DNA of 64,000 bases, taken from positions 1 through 64,000 of the forward strand of contig MOYA01000006.1 in the NCBI GenBank assembly GCA_001899315.1, written 5' to 3'. The first letter of the stretch is position 1. Every line of letters begins with the position of its first letter. Below are positions 7,522-15,020 of this stretch, piece by piece. A model generated the notes under the pieces. The model had not been told where the DNA came from. It did no database searches and saw nothing but the letters and a program-made list of their open reading frames with translations. This stretch comes from Candidatus Obscuribacter phosphatis. GTDB lineage: Bacteria; Cyanobacteriota; Vampirovibrionia; Obscuribacterales; Obscuribacteraceae. A program made the translations under genes and the position numbers.

Positions 7522-9327
7522 TTGGCTGGTCCTGAACCATTACAAACCAATCGCTCTCAAACAGATAGGGCGACGCCTCAACCCGCGGGTTCTGATGCTA
7601 ATGCACAGGGTCGGCAAGACTTGGCTCGTGAAGCCTTTAGAGCTGACGACAGACAGAAAGAGGCGAATGCAGTACCGATAAGTGAAGTCTCGGCTGAGAA
7701 GCTCAAGCTCCTTAATGCCTGGCAGGGCATTTCAGAGCAGATTGTTTCTTATAACGCGCGACAGGGCGGTGGTCGCTTGCAAAATGGTGTCTATGAGCTC
7801 ACCCGGCAGACAGTTAATAACCTTGGGCTAGAGCGGGCTGGTTGGCAAGTTTTGCCGGTTCAGACCGGCAGCGCTCTAGATATGATCGGCGGCGATATTC
7901 TTTTGGTAAATAGACGCACCGGTCGCTTCGAATTGCTCGATGCCAGCAGTCGCAGGCTAGATCCCTCAACCGGTGAATTTTTATCAAGCGCAGAGAGCCA
8001 AAAAACAAATGTACCGGCAATTCGAGAAAAGGGCGTGATCGATGCTCTACCTCGCTGGTTTGATGTGGGCGGTCGCTTAGAGGTCGATCAAGCAACACCT
8101 GAGCATTCTCAGCGAGTGAAAGAGTTCGCCCAAGACTTTAGGCTGCGTATCCAAGAATTGACTGCACCAAACGCCGACTCGCCCTTCAATCTCAAAGATT
8201 TTCCCCTGCCCTCTCCTACAGTCACTAAAGACGCTGAAGCTCGTTCGCGTGAATTACAAGCCGTGGTCGAGTGGTCTAAGAAAAATGCCGATGAGAGCTT
8301 TCGCAGTGGTGATAGGCGCATGGCATCAGACTATAAAGAGTTTGGGCGTTCAATTGAAAGTGGGGCTTTAGCCTTTAGCGTTAGGGTAAATAGCAGCGGT
8401 CTCAACGATGCCGTCAATAAAATGGTAGAGAGAATCATCTTGGAGGATGCCGCCAAGGCGCTCTATCCGCAACCAAAAGGGGCGGCAGGCGGTCAAGGCT
8501 CTCAGCCGGTAGATAACATTTCTCACCGCCAAACAGGCAAGAATGGCACGGCCGTGCAAGTAAAGCCCGACGGAGCCCTGGTGGTTTCCTTCGCGCGCCT
8601 TGCCGGGCAAGGCGGCAATGGCAACAGTCCTGAAATTTACAGCGTGCCCAATGTATTGGGACATTTCGAGAGAGCCTCGCAAAAGCTCGCCCTGGCTTTG
8701 AACAAACCCGAGACCCATGCTGAATTAGCCCATGAGTTGCCGGGTCATTACCGCAAGATGTACGAGCAGGGTCAGCTCGATATGGGTAAAGTGCTCACCA
8801 TTGTTTCGCGTTTTCGCAATCAGTTTGCCGCCGCCGGCGTTGGCACCGAAAGAGCTTTGCTCGGCCATCTGGTGCATCGACTGGCCGATCGAGAACCAGA
8901 GCAGATAAGAAAACTGGCGAATCCAGATGCTGCTGCTGCTAAAGAGAGCAGTGAAAAAGCCCCGCGCCTGGCAGATTTTGGTAGAGAGCAAGGGGGCGAG
9001 CAAGGGCGCTATACCGATAGGCTAAGCCCGCAAGAATTGCAGCGACTGGCACAGTTAACCACCCAGCTTGAGGGTAAAGGCAATTTGTCGCCACAAGAAA
9101 GAATGACTCTTGAATCGCTCAAACGAGCTTCAGATGAACTTGCCAAACCAGGCGGCGGTGGTGCGCAGAATACTCGTTTAGTGGCGGTGCGGCGCGTTCT
9201 GTCCGGTGAGACACTCAACAAAGCCGCTGGTCCGGCTATGATCGCAGCGGTGGTTTTAAACCTATACCGATATAACAGTCCAGGCTTTGAAGACGAAGTA
9301 CAGCCATCTTTTGGCAGAGGCTGGTGA
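7522..9327 (+). CDS. Large orphan protein, first gene of a three-gene operon
   Basis: A 601-residue protein starting at TTG 7522, supported by GAGGTG at 7511-7516. The N-terminal ~50 residues are polar and Gln/Ala-rich. Residues ~85-150 form a compact-looking domain (QNGVYELTRQTVNNLG...SALDMIGGDILLVNRR...RFELLDAS). Its LD...LLDA pattern is reminiscent of the PD-(D/E)XK nuclease core but lacks the Lys, so the resemblance is weak. The rest is helical and charged, with a possible hydrophobic segment near the C-terminus (AAGPAMIAAVVLNLY). There is no signal peptide. The stop is 10 bp before the next start, so the genes are translationally linked. Function unknown. Confidence 0.75.
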   Translation: MAGPEPLQTNRSQTDRATPQPAGSDANAQGRQDLAREAFRADDRQKEANAVPISEVSAEKLKLLNAWQGISEQIVSYNARQGGGRLQNGVYELTRQTVNNLGLERAGWQVLPVQTGSALDMIGGDILLVNRRTGRFELLDASSRRLDPSTGEFLSSAESQKTNVPAIREKGVIDALPRWFDVGGRLEVDQATPEHSQRVKEFAQDFRLRIQELTAPNADSPFNLKDFPLPSPTVTKDAEARSRELQAVVEWSKKNADESFRSGDRRMASDYKEFGRSIESGALAFSVRVNSSGLNDAVNKMVERIILEDAAKALYPQPKGAAGGQGSQPVDNISHRQTGKNGTAVQVKPDGALVVSFARLAGQGGNGNSPEIYSVPNVLGHFERASQKLALALNKPETHAELAHELPGHYRKMYEQGQLDMGKVLTIVSRFRNQFAAAGVGTERALLGHLVHRLADREPEQIRKLANPDAAAAKESSEKAPRLADFGREQGGEQGRYTDRLSPQELQRLAQLTTQLEGKGNLSPQERMTLESLKRASDELAKPGGGGAQNTRLVAVRRVLSGETLNKAAGPAMIAAVVLNLYRYNSPGFEDEVQPSFGRGW

Positions 9328-9337
9328 GGTCTTCGCC

Positions 9338-11224
9338 ATGGCTGAAGAAAAAGAGAAAAGAGTGGAAGCGGCGAGCGAATCACAGCAAGAAGTGATCGTT
9401 CCCGATTTGACTCACCTCTTTGAAGAGGTTTACGCCACGGGCAAAGGCGCTGAGCGCGAACCGGCAAAACTAAACAAGGCTGATTTGAACTATTTGCAAG
9501 AAAGTCTGGTCAATCTTTTGCCGGCAATGCAGAAAGACGGAAGCACTGCGGCTCTTGAAAAACAGCATGGAGGGCTGGATCTCTCAGCCATGATGCAGTC
9601 GGAGCGAGAATCTGGGGCAATGGGACCTATTACTAAAGGGCTCTATCAAAGCTATGTTGATTGGCTTGAGAAGAAAGCATTGCCGCAAGAATTGGAAAGA
9701 CGCCGCGCCTATGGTTTTGAACTCTATGAGTCGCCTGCATTTGAAAGCAGCGGCGGCAAAGTTAGTTTGAAAGTAGAGCATGGCGATGCACCGAGCAGTG
9801 GCGATATATCTCAATTGAAAGTGGCTGCACGCTGGCTTTCTGCATCTATCGAAGACACTGATGTGAAAGAAAGAGTCTTGATTGACCATACCGTCAAAGA
9901 GTTGGGTGGTTCCATCAAAGAGTTAGGCCTGCCCAAAGGATGGCTACAGGGCGCTGACCAGCTTGCCGATCAAGACAAGATGGAGTGGTTGAAGAACACC
10001 ATGGGCTTGATGCAATTAGCCACCGACTCACGCCGCTATATCACACTTATGGACGATCTCAGTAAGGCATCAAAAGGCTTACTGCCTTTTGCTTTGCCTC
10101 CAGGTGCCACTGTAGATCGAGACGGCGGTGGTCGTATTACCGCATTGAACCTTAATCTGCCTCAGTCATGGCGTCTTGATAGCCCTCAAGATAAAGAAAG
10201 ACTGCTTGAGCTTGAGAAATGGTTAGTAGATAAGAAACAAGAATTGGACCCGGTCAGATCGCAGTTGGAAGTCTTGAAAAAGACACCAGAGTTGATGCCG
10301 GCAAATTCTGACTTAGAGCTTAAGGACAAGTCTGTGCTGTTGTCGGCAGATGGGCAGGTGCAGCAATTGCTAAACCGTCAAGCCTCTGACGGCAAAGGCA
10401 AAGATGTAAATTTGTTGGAGAGTCGTTTGCAGGTCGAGAACAAAGACGGCAAGGTGATTCTGCACCAGTCTCTACAGTTTAAACATGTGCCGGTCTGGGG
10501 TTACCTCAATCTCGTCGGGGTGGAAGATGTCGGCAAGCCGGTTGAATTGACACGTACTTACAATGCAGATGACTTGGTGGTTTTGAGGCATGGTCACGAA
10601 TACTCTGTTGTGAAGGCCTCGCAGTTGCGTAGTGATGGTGTTGTCGATGGTGTCAAGCGCTTGGGCGAGAAAGCTTTGCCTGCGGCTATGGATGCCGGTT
10701 TGGTCTTGATGGGTGCTGCCGAGACTGCTGCTTCGCTGCGCCGCCCCGGCAGTGGCACAATTGGTCTGGTAAATGGCTGGCAGTTGGCTCGGGGCTTGAC
10801 TCATACCACTGTCGGCGCCACCGGTGTATTCAATAGTGCCGGAGCGAGAGAGACCGCCTGGGGTGAGAACTTGGGTACGGCAAGATCGGCATATTTTCTA
10901 GCGATGGCAGGCTATATGACGACCAGCGGCCTGGCGCGAAGCTTTGTGCCACTTGTGCCTCGGCTTAAGCCTCTATTGGCCAAGCCTCTCGCCGGTGGTG
11001 CGGCAGAGGGATCAGAAGCAGTGGCTGCCACAATGCTCAAGTCCTTTCATGGACCAGAAGGAAAGTTATTGCGCCCACTTTATCAAGGTGGCGCCCTCAC
11101 TACTTATGCTTCCGGCCTGATGTTCAGTCCCTATATAGCTGGTGATTTACTCCTTCAGGCTTCTCGCCTCAAGCTGGAAAATGATCCAACCCGCTTGATA
11201 GAAAGGCAAGCGCGGCATGAATAA
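9338..11224 (+). CDS. Large orphan protein, second gene of the operon
   Basis: 628 residues from the ATG at 9338, which has TGAGGT eight bases upstream overlapping the previous stop. An earlier in-frame TTG at 9287 would overlap the preceding gene and is less likely. The first ~450 residues are charged and helical. The C-terminal ~200 contain Ala/Gly-rich hydrophobic stretches (GLVLMGAAETAASL, SAYFLAMAGYMTTSGLA, LTTYASGLMFSPYIAGDLLL) suggesting membrane association. No family recognised. It overlaps the following lipoprotein gene by 8 bp, so the three products are probably made together. Confidence 0.75.
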   Translation: MAEEKEKRVEAASESQQEVIVPDLTHLFEEVYATGKGAEREPAKLNKADLNYLQESLVNLLPAMQKDGSTAALEKQHGGLDLSAMMQSERESGAMGPITKGLYQSYVDWLEKKALPQELERRRAYGFELYESPAFESSGGKVSLKVEHGDAPSSGDISQLKVAARWLSASIEDTDVKERVLIDHTVKELGGSIKELGLPKGWLQGADQLADQDKMEWLKNTMGLMQLATDSRRYITLMDDLSKASKGLLPFALPPGATVDRDGGGRITALNLNLPQSWRLDSPQDKERLLELEKWLVDKKQELDPVRSQLEVLKKTPELMPANSDLELKDKSVLLSADGQVQQLLNRQASDGKGKDVNLLESRLQVENKDGKVILHQSLQFKHVPVWGYLNLVGVEDVGKPVELTRTYNADDLVVLRHGHEYSVVKASQLRSDGVVDGVKRLGEKALPAAMDAGLVLMGAAETAASLRRPGSGTIGLVNGWQLARGLTHTTVGATGVFNSAGARETAWGENLGTARSAYFLAMAGYMTTSGLARSFVPLVPRLKPLLAKPLAGGAAEGSEAVAATMLKSFHGPEGKLLRPLYQGGALTTYASGLMFSPYIAGDLLLQASRLKLENDPTRLIERQARHE

Positions 11225-12299
11225 CCGCCAAGAAGCAGGGCGCGGACAAAAACAAAATAGAATATTCCTTTCGTTTATCACTTTCGCTTTATTGGCGGCT
11301 GTCAGCGCCTGCATATCAGAACCAAAGCAAGAACTGGGGCAAATGAACCAAGGTTCTGAGCAAGAGACTGAGAGCCTTGAGAGGGTCGAGCAAAACAACG
11401 ATCCCTTTGCTGAATGGCAATATCAGCTCAAAGACCAGCGACAAGCTCTAAACGCCAGCGCCTATTTCAAGAGCGTCAAGTATGGCTCGGCTATTTACTT
11501 TAGACAGGGTGAAACCGATATTTATAAACTACCAGTATCAGAATCGGCAAGACCAGAGCTTTCTTTTGAAGAGGCTGAGCTGGGCGGTTTTCAGTCTATT
11601 GTCATAGACTCATGCCTTGGTGCGCTGCACACAGCTAACGTCATGGCTGTCTCTATAGATGAGAAAGGTAATGCCTCTGTTTTGCACTGCGGCGCTCTTT
11701 CGGAAGGGGTAAGCAAGCCTCGCTTTGGTTTGCATAAAGGGCAGAATGTTTTGATTTTTGAGCAGGCTGTGGGTGGACTATCAGGGGCGCAGAATGCCAC
11801 CGTACCGTTGCATTGCACTTTACGCCAATCTTTGCATGGCAATGGCAAGTATCAACCTGCTTTATACTTGCAGATGTCTTCCCAGGACGCCGAGCCGCCT
11901 CACCTCGATTGGGCTAGCCTGCCGGTCTCATCTGAAGGAAACTTGGATTCAACTGCCATTTCTTCTGATGGGGAGGCGGAGCCGCCCAGAAAAGATTCGG
12001 GGCGGCTTTCGGAGGGTTTTGCCGGGTCTAGAGAAGCTGAAGAGTCGACAGAATCTAGAGGCTCTATAGGTTCTTTAGGTTCTTTAGGCTTGCAGGCGGC
12101 GCCGGTTGAGTTGACCGAGTATTTGGCCAGGCTAGTTTTCAATGGCCACGGCAATAAAGTACCTGAACGTTTGAGAAAGCTTTGGCCTAGGTCAAGACCT
12201 GGTCTTTTGTTCTATGAAAAGGCTCTGTATGAAGCTTTGACCAAAATGAGTTTTTTTGAACAAGTTAAGCCTTCGCTTGGGGGTTGGCGACCAAATTGA
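11217..12299 (+). CDS. Predicted lipoprotein, third gene of the operon
   Basis: 360 residues beginning with a basic n-region, a hydrophobic core (IFLSFITFALLAAVSA) and a lipobox ending AVSAC, so lipid attachment at Cys ~32 is predicted. The mature part is not recognised. A low-complexity Ser/Glu/Gly stretch near residues 240-290 includes three 9-bp DNA repeats at 12061-12087. The start overlaps the 9338 gene by 8 bp. The operon thus encodes a soluble orphan, a membrane-associated orphan and an envelope lipoprotein, which would fit an envelope complex. Confidence 0.75.
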   Translation: MNNRQEAGRGQKQNRIFLSFITFALLAAVSACISEPKQELGQMNQGSEQETESLERVEQNNDPFAEWQYQLKDQRQALNASAYFKSVKYGSAIYFRQGETDIYKLPVSESARPELSFEEAELGGFQSIVIDSCLGALHTANVMAVSIDEKGNASVLHCGALSEGVSKPRFGLHKGQNVLIFEQAVGGLSGAQNATVPLHCTLRQSLHGNGKYQPALYLQMSSQDAEPPHLDWASLPVSSEGNLDSTAISSDGEAEPPRKDSGRLSEGFAGSREAEESTESRGSIGSLGSLGLQAAPVELTEYLARLVFNGHGNKVPERLRKLWPRSRPGLLFYEKALYEALTKMSFFEQVKPSLGGWRPN

Positions 12300-12319
12300 T
12301 TCGGTACTTGACTAAAGTC

Positions 12320-12337
12320 AGACGACCGGTCTAGTCT
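12320..12337. promoter_or_regulatory. Inverted-repeat operator candidate upstream of the TetR gene
   Basis: AGACGACCGGTCTAGTCT contains AGAC-N5-GTCT and the palindrome GACCGGTC. The half-site GGTCTA resembles operators known for NemR-like TetR regulators, which is the subfamily suggested for the downstream protein. It lies about 120 bp before that start. Confidence 0.35.
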
Positions 12338-12370
12338 AGGTATGTCGACAGTTTATTACCTTCTAGTGCT

Positions 12371-12405
12371 ACGATTGCATTGCTATTTTCTATAAATGCA
12401 ATCGT
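12371..12405. promoter_or_regulatory. Perfect 11-bp inverted repeat (ACGATTGCATT / AATGCAATCGT)
   Basis: Arms at 12371-12381 and 12395-12405 are perfectly complementary around a 13-nt centre, GCTATTTTCTATA. It lies 53 bp before the TetR ATG and overlaps a TATAAA that could be its -10 box, which fits an autoregulatory operator. Alternatively it could terminate the lipoprotein operon, but no T-run follows. The centre shares CTATTTTCTATA with elements near 44530 and 53305. Confidence 0.5.
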
Positions 12406-12457
12406 TCGCTAAAAACCACCGGATCACTTATCTAGCAACTTCAAAGATTGAAAAGGT

Positions 12458-13075
12458 ATGTCAAGTATGCCAAAGACAGTGTCTTCAAAAGCGGCGCCAA
12501 AGCAAGATACCAAGTTGGTTCTTATCGAAGCCGGCATCAATATCATGATGGAAAAGGGCTACAGCAATACAGGCATACAAGAAGTCCTCTCTTCGGTGGG
12601 CGTGCCAAAAGGCAGCTTTTATCACTATTTTGATAGTAAAGAAGATTTCGCTTGCAAGATCATCGAACATTTTGACCAAAGCTATAGCAGTCGCATTCTC
12701 GCCAGCTTGAGAGATAGCAGTCTTACACCGCTAGACCGGTTGAAAAATTATTGCCGCACCAGCAAAGAACATTTGCTGGCGCAAGAATGTCGCAAAGGCT
12801 GTTTGATTGGCAATTTGAGCCAAGAGATGGCTGATCAGAGCGAAACGCTCAGGCTCTGTCTCTCGCAAGTGATGGGTAAATGGCGGGATATTTTTGCCGG
12901 TTGCATAGAAGAAGCACAAAAGAACGGTCAGATAAGCAAGACTCATGCGCCCAGCGCTATGGCTGAACTCTTCCTTTCAGGATGGGAAGGCGCTGTCATG
13001 CGAGCCAAAACTACAAAGAGTGTTGAGCCGCTTGATGTATTCTCAGAAGTGTTCTTTGCCCAAATATTGAAGTAG
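12458..13075 (+). CDS. TetR/AcrR-family transcriptional regulator
   Basis: 205-residue repressor-type regulator. The N-terminal helix-turn-helix (residues ~18-65) reads GINIMMEKGYSNTGIQEVLS followed by GVPKGSFYHYFDSKEDF, the classic TetR signature. The C-terminal ligand domain includes CRKGCLIGNLSQEMADQSETLR, typical of the NemR/AcuR-like subgroup that senses small electrophiles, where the cysteines may matter. ATG 12458 sits very close to AAAAGG; an in-frame ATG at 12467 has better spacing. The metallophosphoesterase follows two bases after the stop and is probably co-regulated. Confidence 0.9.
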   Translation: MSSMPKTVSSKAAPKQDTKLVLIEAGINIMMEKGYSNTGIQEVLSSVGVPKGSFYHYFDSKEDFACKIIEHFDQSYSSRILASLRDSSLTPLDRLKNYCRTSKEHLLAQECRKGCLIGNLSQEMADQSETLRLCLSQVMGKWRDIFAGCIEEAQKNGQISKTHAPSAMAELFLSGWEGAVMRAKTTKSVEPLDVFSEVFFAQILK

Positions 13076-13077
13076 AG

Positions 13078-13929
13078 TTGTTTCGATTCGCTCTTGTAAC
13101 CGATGTGCATATTTGCAATGAAGAAGCGCCTTATGAGGGTGTGGTGCGTAAGCTTTGCCATCAAGCGCTTCCTCTGCTTGGTGATTTTGTAGAATTTTGC
13201 AATCAGCAAGAACTGACTTTTGCTGCACAGCTTGGCGACTTTATCGAAGACATTCCTGGCTCGGTTGAAAGTGACAGAACCCATTTTCAGAGCGGCATGA
13301 GAGTCTTGAGCGGCTTGCGGGCACCGCTTCTTTCTGTGATTGGTAATCACGAGCAAGTCAATCTTTCGGTCGATGAGATTTGCTCTCTAGCTGGCTTAGA
13401 AACGCCATATTACCGCCGGACTTTTAAAGGTGTTAAAGGTGTTAGAGGTCTTAGAGGTGTTCGAAGTCTTCAAGATGACAGCGCTCTAGATGTTTTGGTG
13501 TTATTTAGTAGTTCAATTGAACATACCGATATTCATATATCAGCCCAGCAGATGCATTGGCTAGAGGCTGAATTGCGCGACTGCAGCGACTCTACGATTG
13601 TTTTGGTGCATCATCCGCTCGATGAACAAAGTCTTTTAGGCAATGTCTGGTTTGAAAAGTATCCGCATTATTGCTTTGTGGAAGAGCGAGTCGCTCTGCG
13701 CAAGATACTGAAAGAAAGCGGCAAGGTGAAGGCTGTTTTTGGTGGGCATGTCCACCAGACTAGTGTTTCGCGCATTGATGGAATTTATTATGTCACTATT
13801 CAGAGTTTGGTAGAGCGCACCGAGGCTGGTGCAGCGTCGTCGGCTTGGGCTTTGGTTGAGCTAGATAAAGACCGGCTTTTGATGCGTCTTTACGGGGCTG
13901 GGCCGGGGGAGTTTGAGCTTTGCCTTTAG
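13078..13929 (+). CDS. Calcineurin-like metallophosphoesterase
   Basis: 283-residue dinuclear-metal phosphoesterase. The family motifs appear in order: DVH (D9, H11), GDF near residue 52, GNHE near 94, VHHPLDEQ and GGHVHQT near 225. A TTG at 13078, two bases after the TetR stop, must be the start because the next ATG would remove the first metal motif; translation is presumably coupled. Around residue 116-130 a run of 3-residue units (KGV, RGL, RGV) is encoded by five 9-bp repeats at 13424-13468. That run sits in a loop and looks like a recent expansion. Substrate unknown. Confidence 0.88.
   Translation: MFRFALVTDVHICNEEAPYEGVVRKLCHQALPLLGDFVEFCNQQELTFAAQLGDFIEDIPGSVESDRTHFQSGMRVLSGLRAPLLSVIGNHEQVNLSVDEICSLAGLETPYYRRTFKGVKGVRGLRGVRSLQDDSALDVLVLFSSSIEHTDIHISAQQMHWLEAELRDCSDSTIVLVHHPLDEQSLLGNVWFEKYPHYCFVEERVALRKILKESGKVKAVFGGHVHQTSVSRIDGIYYVTIQSLVERTEAGAASSAWALVELDKDRLLMRLYGAGPGEFELCL
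13424..13468 (+). repeat. Five 9-bp coding repeats (TTAAAGGTG/TTAGAGGTC type)
   Basis: In-frame 9-bp units within the metallophosphoesterase: TTAAAGGTG twice, TTAGAGGTC, TTAGAGGTG, TTCGAAGTC. They encode the tripeptides KGV/RGL/RGV/RSL, consistent with slippage. Confidence 0.8.
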
Positions 13930-13973
13930 CTGTGTTTTATGTGATGCCGAAAGCTGATTTGTTGTTCTGATTG

Positions 13974-13989
13974 AATACTAAAAGATATA
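13974..13989. repeat. 16-bp repeat AATACTAAAAGATATA (copy 2)
   Basis: Identical to 5574-5589. It lies 17 bp beyond the terminator hairpin of the methyltransferase gene, between two convergent genes, where a promoter would serve no visible gene. Confidence 0.5.
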
Positions 13990-14000
13990 AGAGAGTTTTG

Positions 14001-14033
14001 AAAAAAGAGAAAGAGGCGCAGAGCCTCTTTCTC
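14001..14033 (-). terminator. Intrinsic terminator of the methyltransferase gene
   Basis: Perfect 11-bp stem GAGAAAGAGGC (14007-14017) and its complement (14023-14033) with a 5-nt loop. On the minus strand it is followed immediately by six T residues (14001-14006). It is a textbook rho-independent terminator. Confidence 0.85.
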
Positions 14034-14051
14034 AGGGGTGGTGGGGAACCA

Positions 14052-14921
14052 TCAGGAGCGACGGGCGATGAGAATATAGGCTTGCTTGACTGCCTCCACT
14101 CTCGTCTTGGTTTCCTCGATGTGCTGCTGCGCTTCGCCGCTTTCAATCTTGCTGTGCAAAGACCTGAGGCGCTTCTGCAAGACCTTTTCGCCTTGCGCAC
14201 CGCGGTAGAAGGCAAAGAGCGAATCACCGTCTCGCCACTCTTGCTTGAATGGTCCTTCAAGGTCAAGGCTGGCTGCGGTCCAGTAGGTCTTATCGACCTT
14301 GCGACTGGCCTCCACGGCAAAGCTCTGCTCGCTCAAGATCTGCTTCAGTTTGCTCAGCGGCAGAAATTTGCGCATCAGGGCTTTGGCTGCGTCTTGGAAG
14401 TAGCGGTAGTACCAGAGCGAACCACGTCGGGGATGCAACTGCTCCTTGGACGTGGAAATGATCACGATGTGACCGCCCGGCTTCAGCACCCTTCCGGCTT
14501 CGGCAATGAGCCCCGCCGTTGCCTCGACCAGTTCGCTTTCGCTTTGGTGCGGTAGGTGGTGAATCATGAAGCTGAACAAGACTACGTCGACCGAAGCATC
14601 TTCGAGCGGCATCTTGCGACAGTCGCCGACCATGAGCTTGACGCTCCGGGGCAGTTTCTGTGCCGCTTTCTCGATGCCCAAAGATGATGCATCCAGCCCT
14701 GTGAGTAGGCAGTTGGGGGCTTGCCTGTGGAAAAATTCCAAGTGCATGCCTGTACCGCAGCCGGCATCAAGTAGCTGAAACGGGGAGTTTCCGTAGCCAA
14801 GTTCGGCGAGCATCGCCAAAACTTGCTCTGCACCAACCGGAAGCCTTGTCAGATCGTAGTTCTCGTGACTCTTGTTGTAGTTCTCGTAGGCGCTGCCGCC
14901 TTTGTTTGCTTGTTCGGTCAT
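14052..14921 (-). CDS. Class I SAM-dependent methyltransferase
   Basis: 289 residues from the ATG at 14921, chosen over an upstream in-frame start at 14966 because AAGGGAG lies six bases before it and the upstream start falls in the pepA terminator stem. SAM-binding motif I is LLDAGCGTGMHLEFF (about residues 50-64). An acidic residue after it (TGLDASS), a motif around GDCRKMPLEDASVDVVLFSFMIHHLP and GRVLKPGGHIVI follow, as in UbiE/Methyltransf_11 enzymes. The C-terminal ~90 residues are charged and helical. Acceptor unknown. Codon use is GC-rich like pepA next to it. Confidence 0.88.
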   Translation of the reverse strand: MTEQANKGGSAYENYNKSHENYDLTRLPVGAEQVLAMLAELGYGNSPFQLLDAGCGTGMHLEFFHRQAPNCLLTGLDASSLGIEKAAQKLPRSVKLMVGDCRKMPLEDASVDVVLFSFMIHHLPHQSESELVEATAGLIAEAGRVLKPGGHIVIISTSKEQLHPRRGSLWYYRYFQDAAKALMRKFLPLSKLKQILSEQSFAVEASRKVDKTYWTAASLDLEGPFKQEWRDGDSLFAFYRGAQGEKVLQKRLRSLHSKIESGEAQQHIEETKTRVEAVKQAYILIARRS

Positions 14922-14965
14922 AAAGGCTCCCTTTTGATTGAGCTGGGTTGGCAGGCTTTGCGACA

Positions 14966-15009
14966 AAAGCGGTACAGGTAAGACTGCAAAGCACTTCCTG
15001 TACCGCTTT
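14966..15009 (-). terminator. Hairpin after pepA, perfect 13-bp stem and 18-nt loop
   Basis: Arms 14966-14978 (AAAGCGGTACAGG) and 14997-15009 are perfectly complementary. It sits between the pepA stop (15021) and the methyltransferase start. On the minus strand only a short T-run follows, so termination is likely but may be partial. Confidence 0.6.
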
Positions 15010-15020
15010 GCCGCCGCCTT

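Noticed and set aside
7397-7681. 94-codon hydrophobic ORF before the 7522 gene
   Set aside because: No SD, overlaps the start of the better-supported 7522 gene in another frame.
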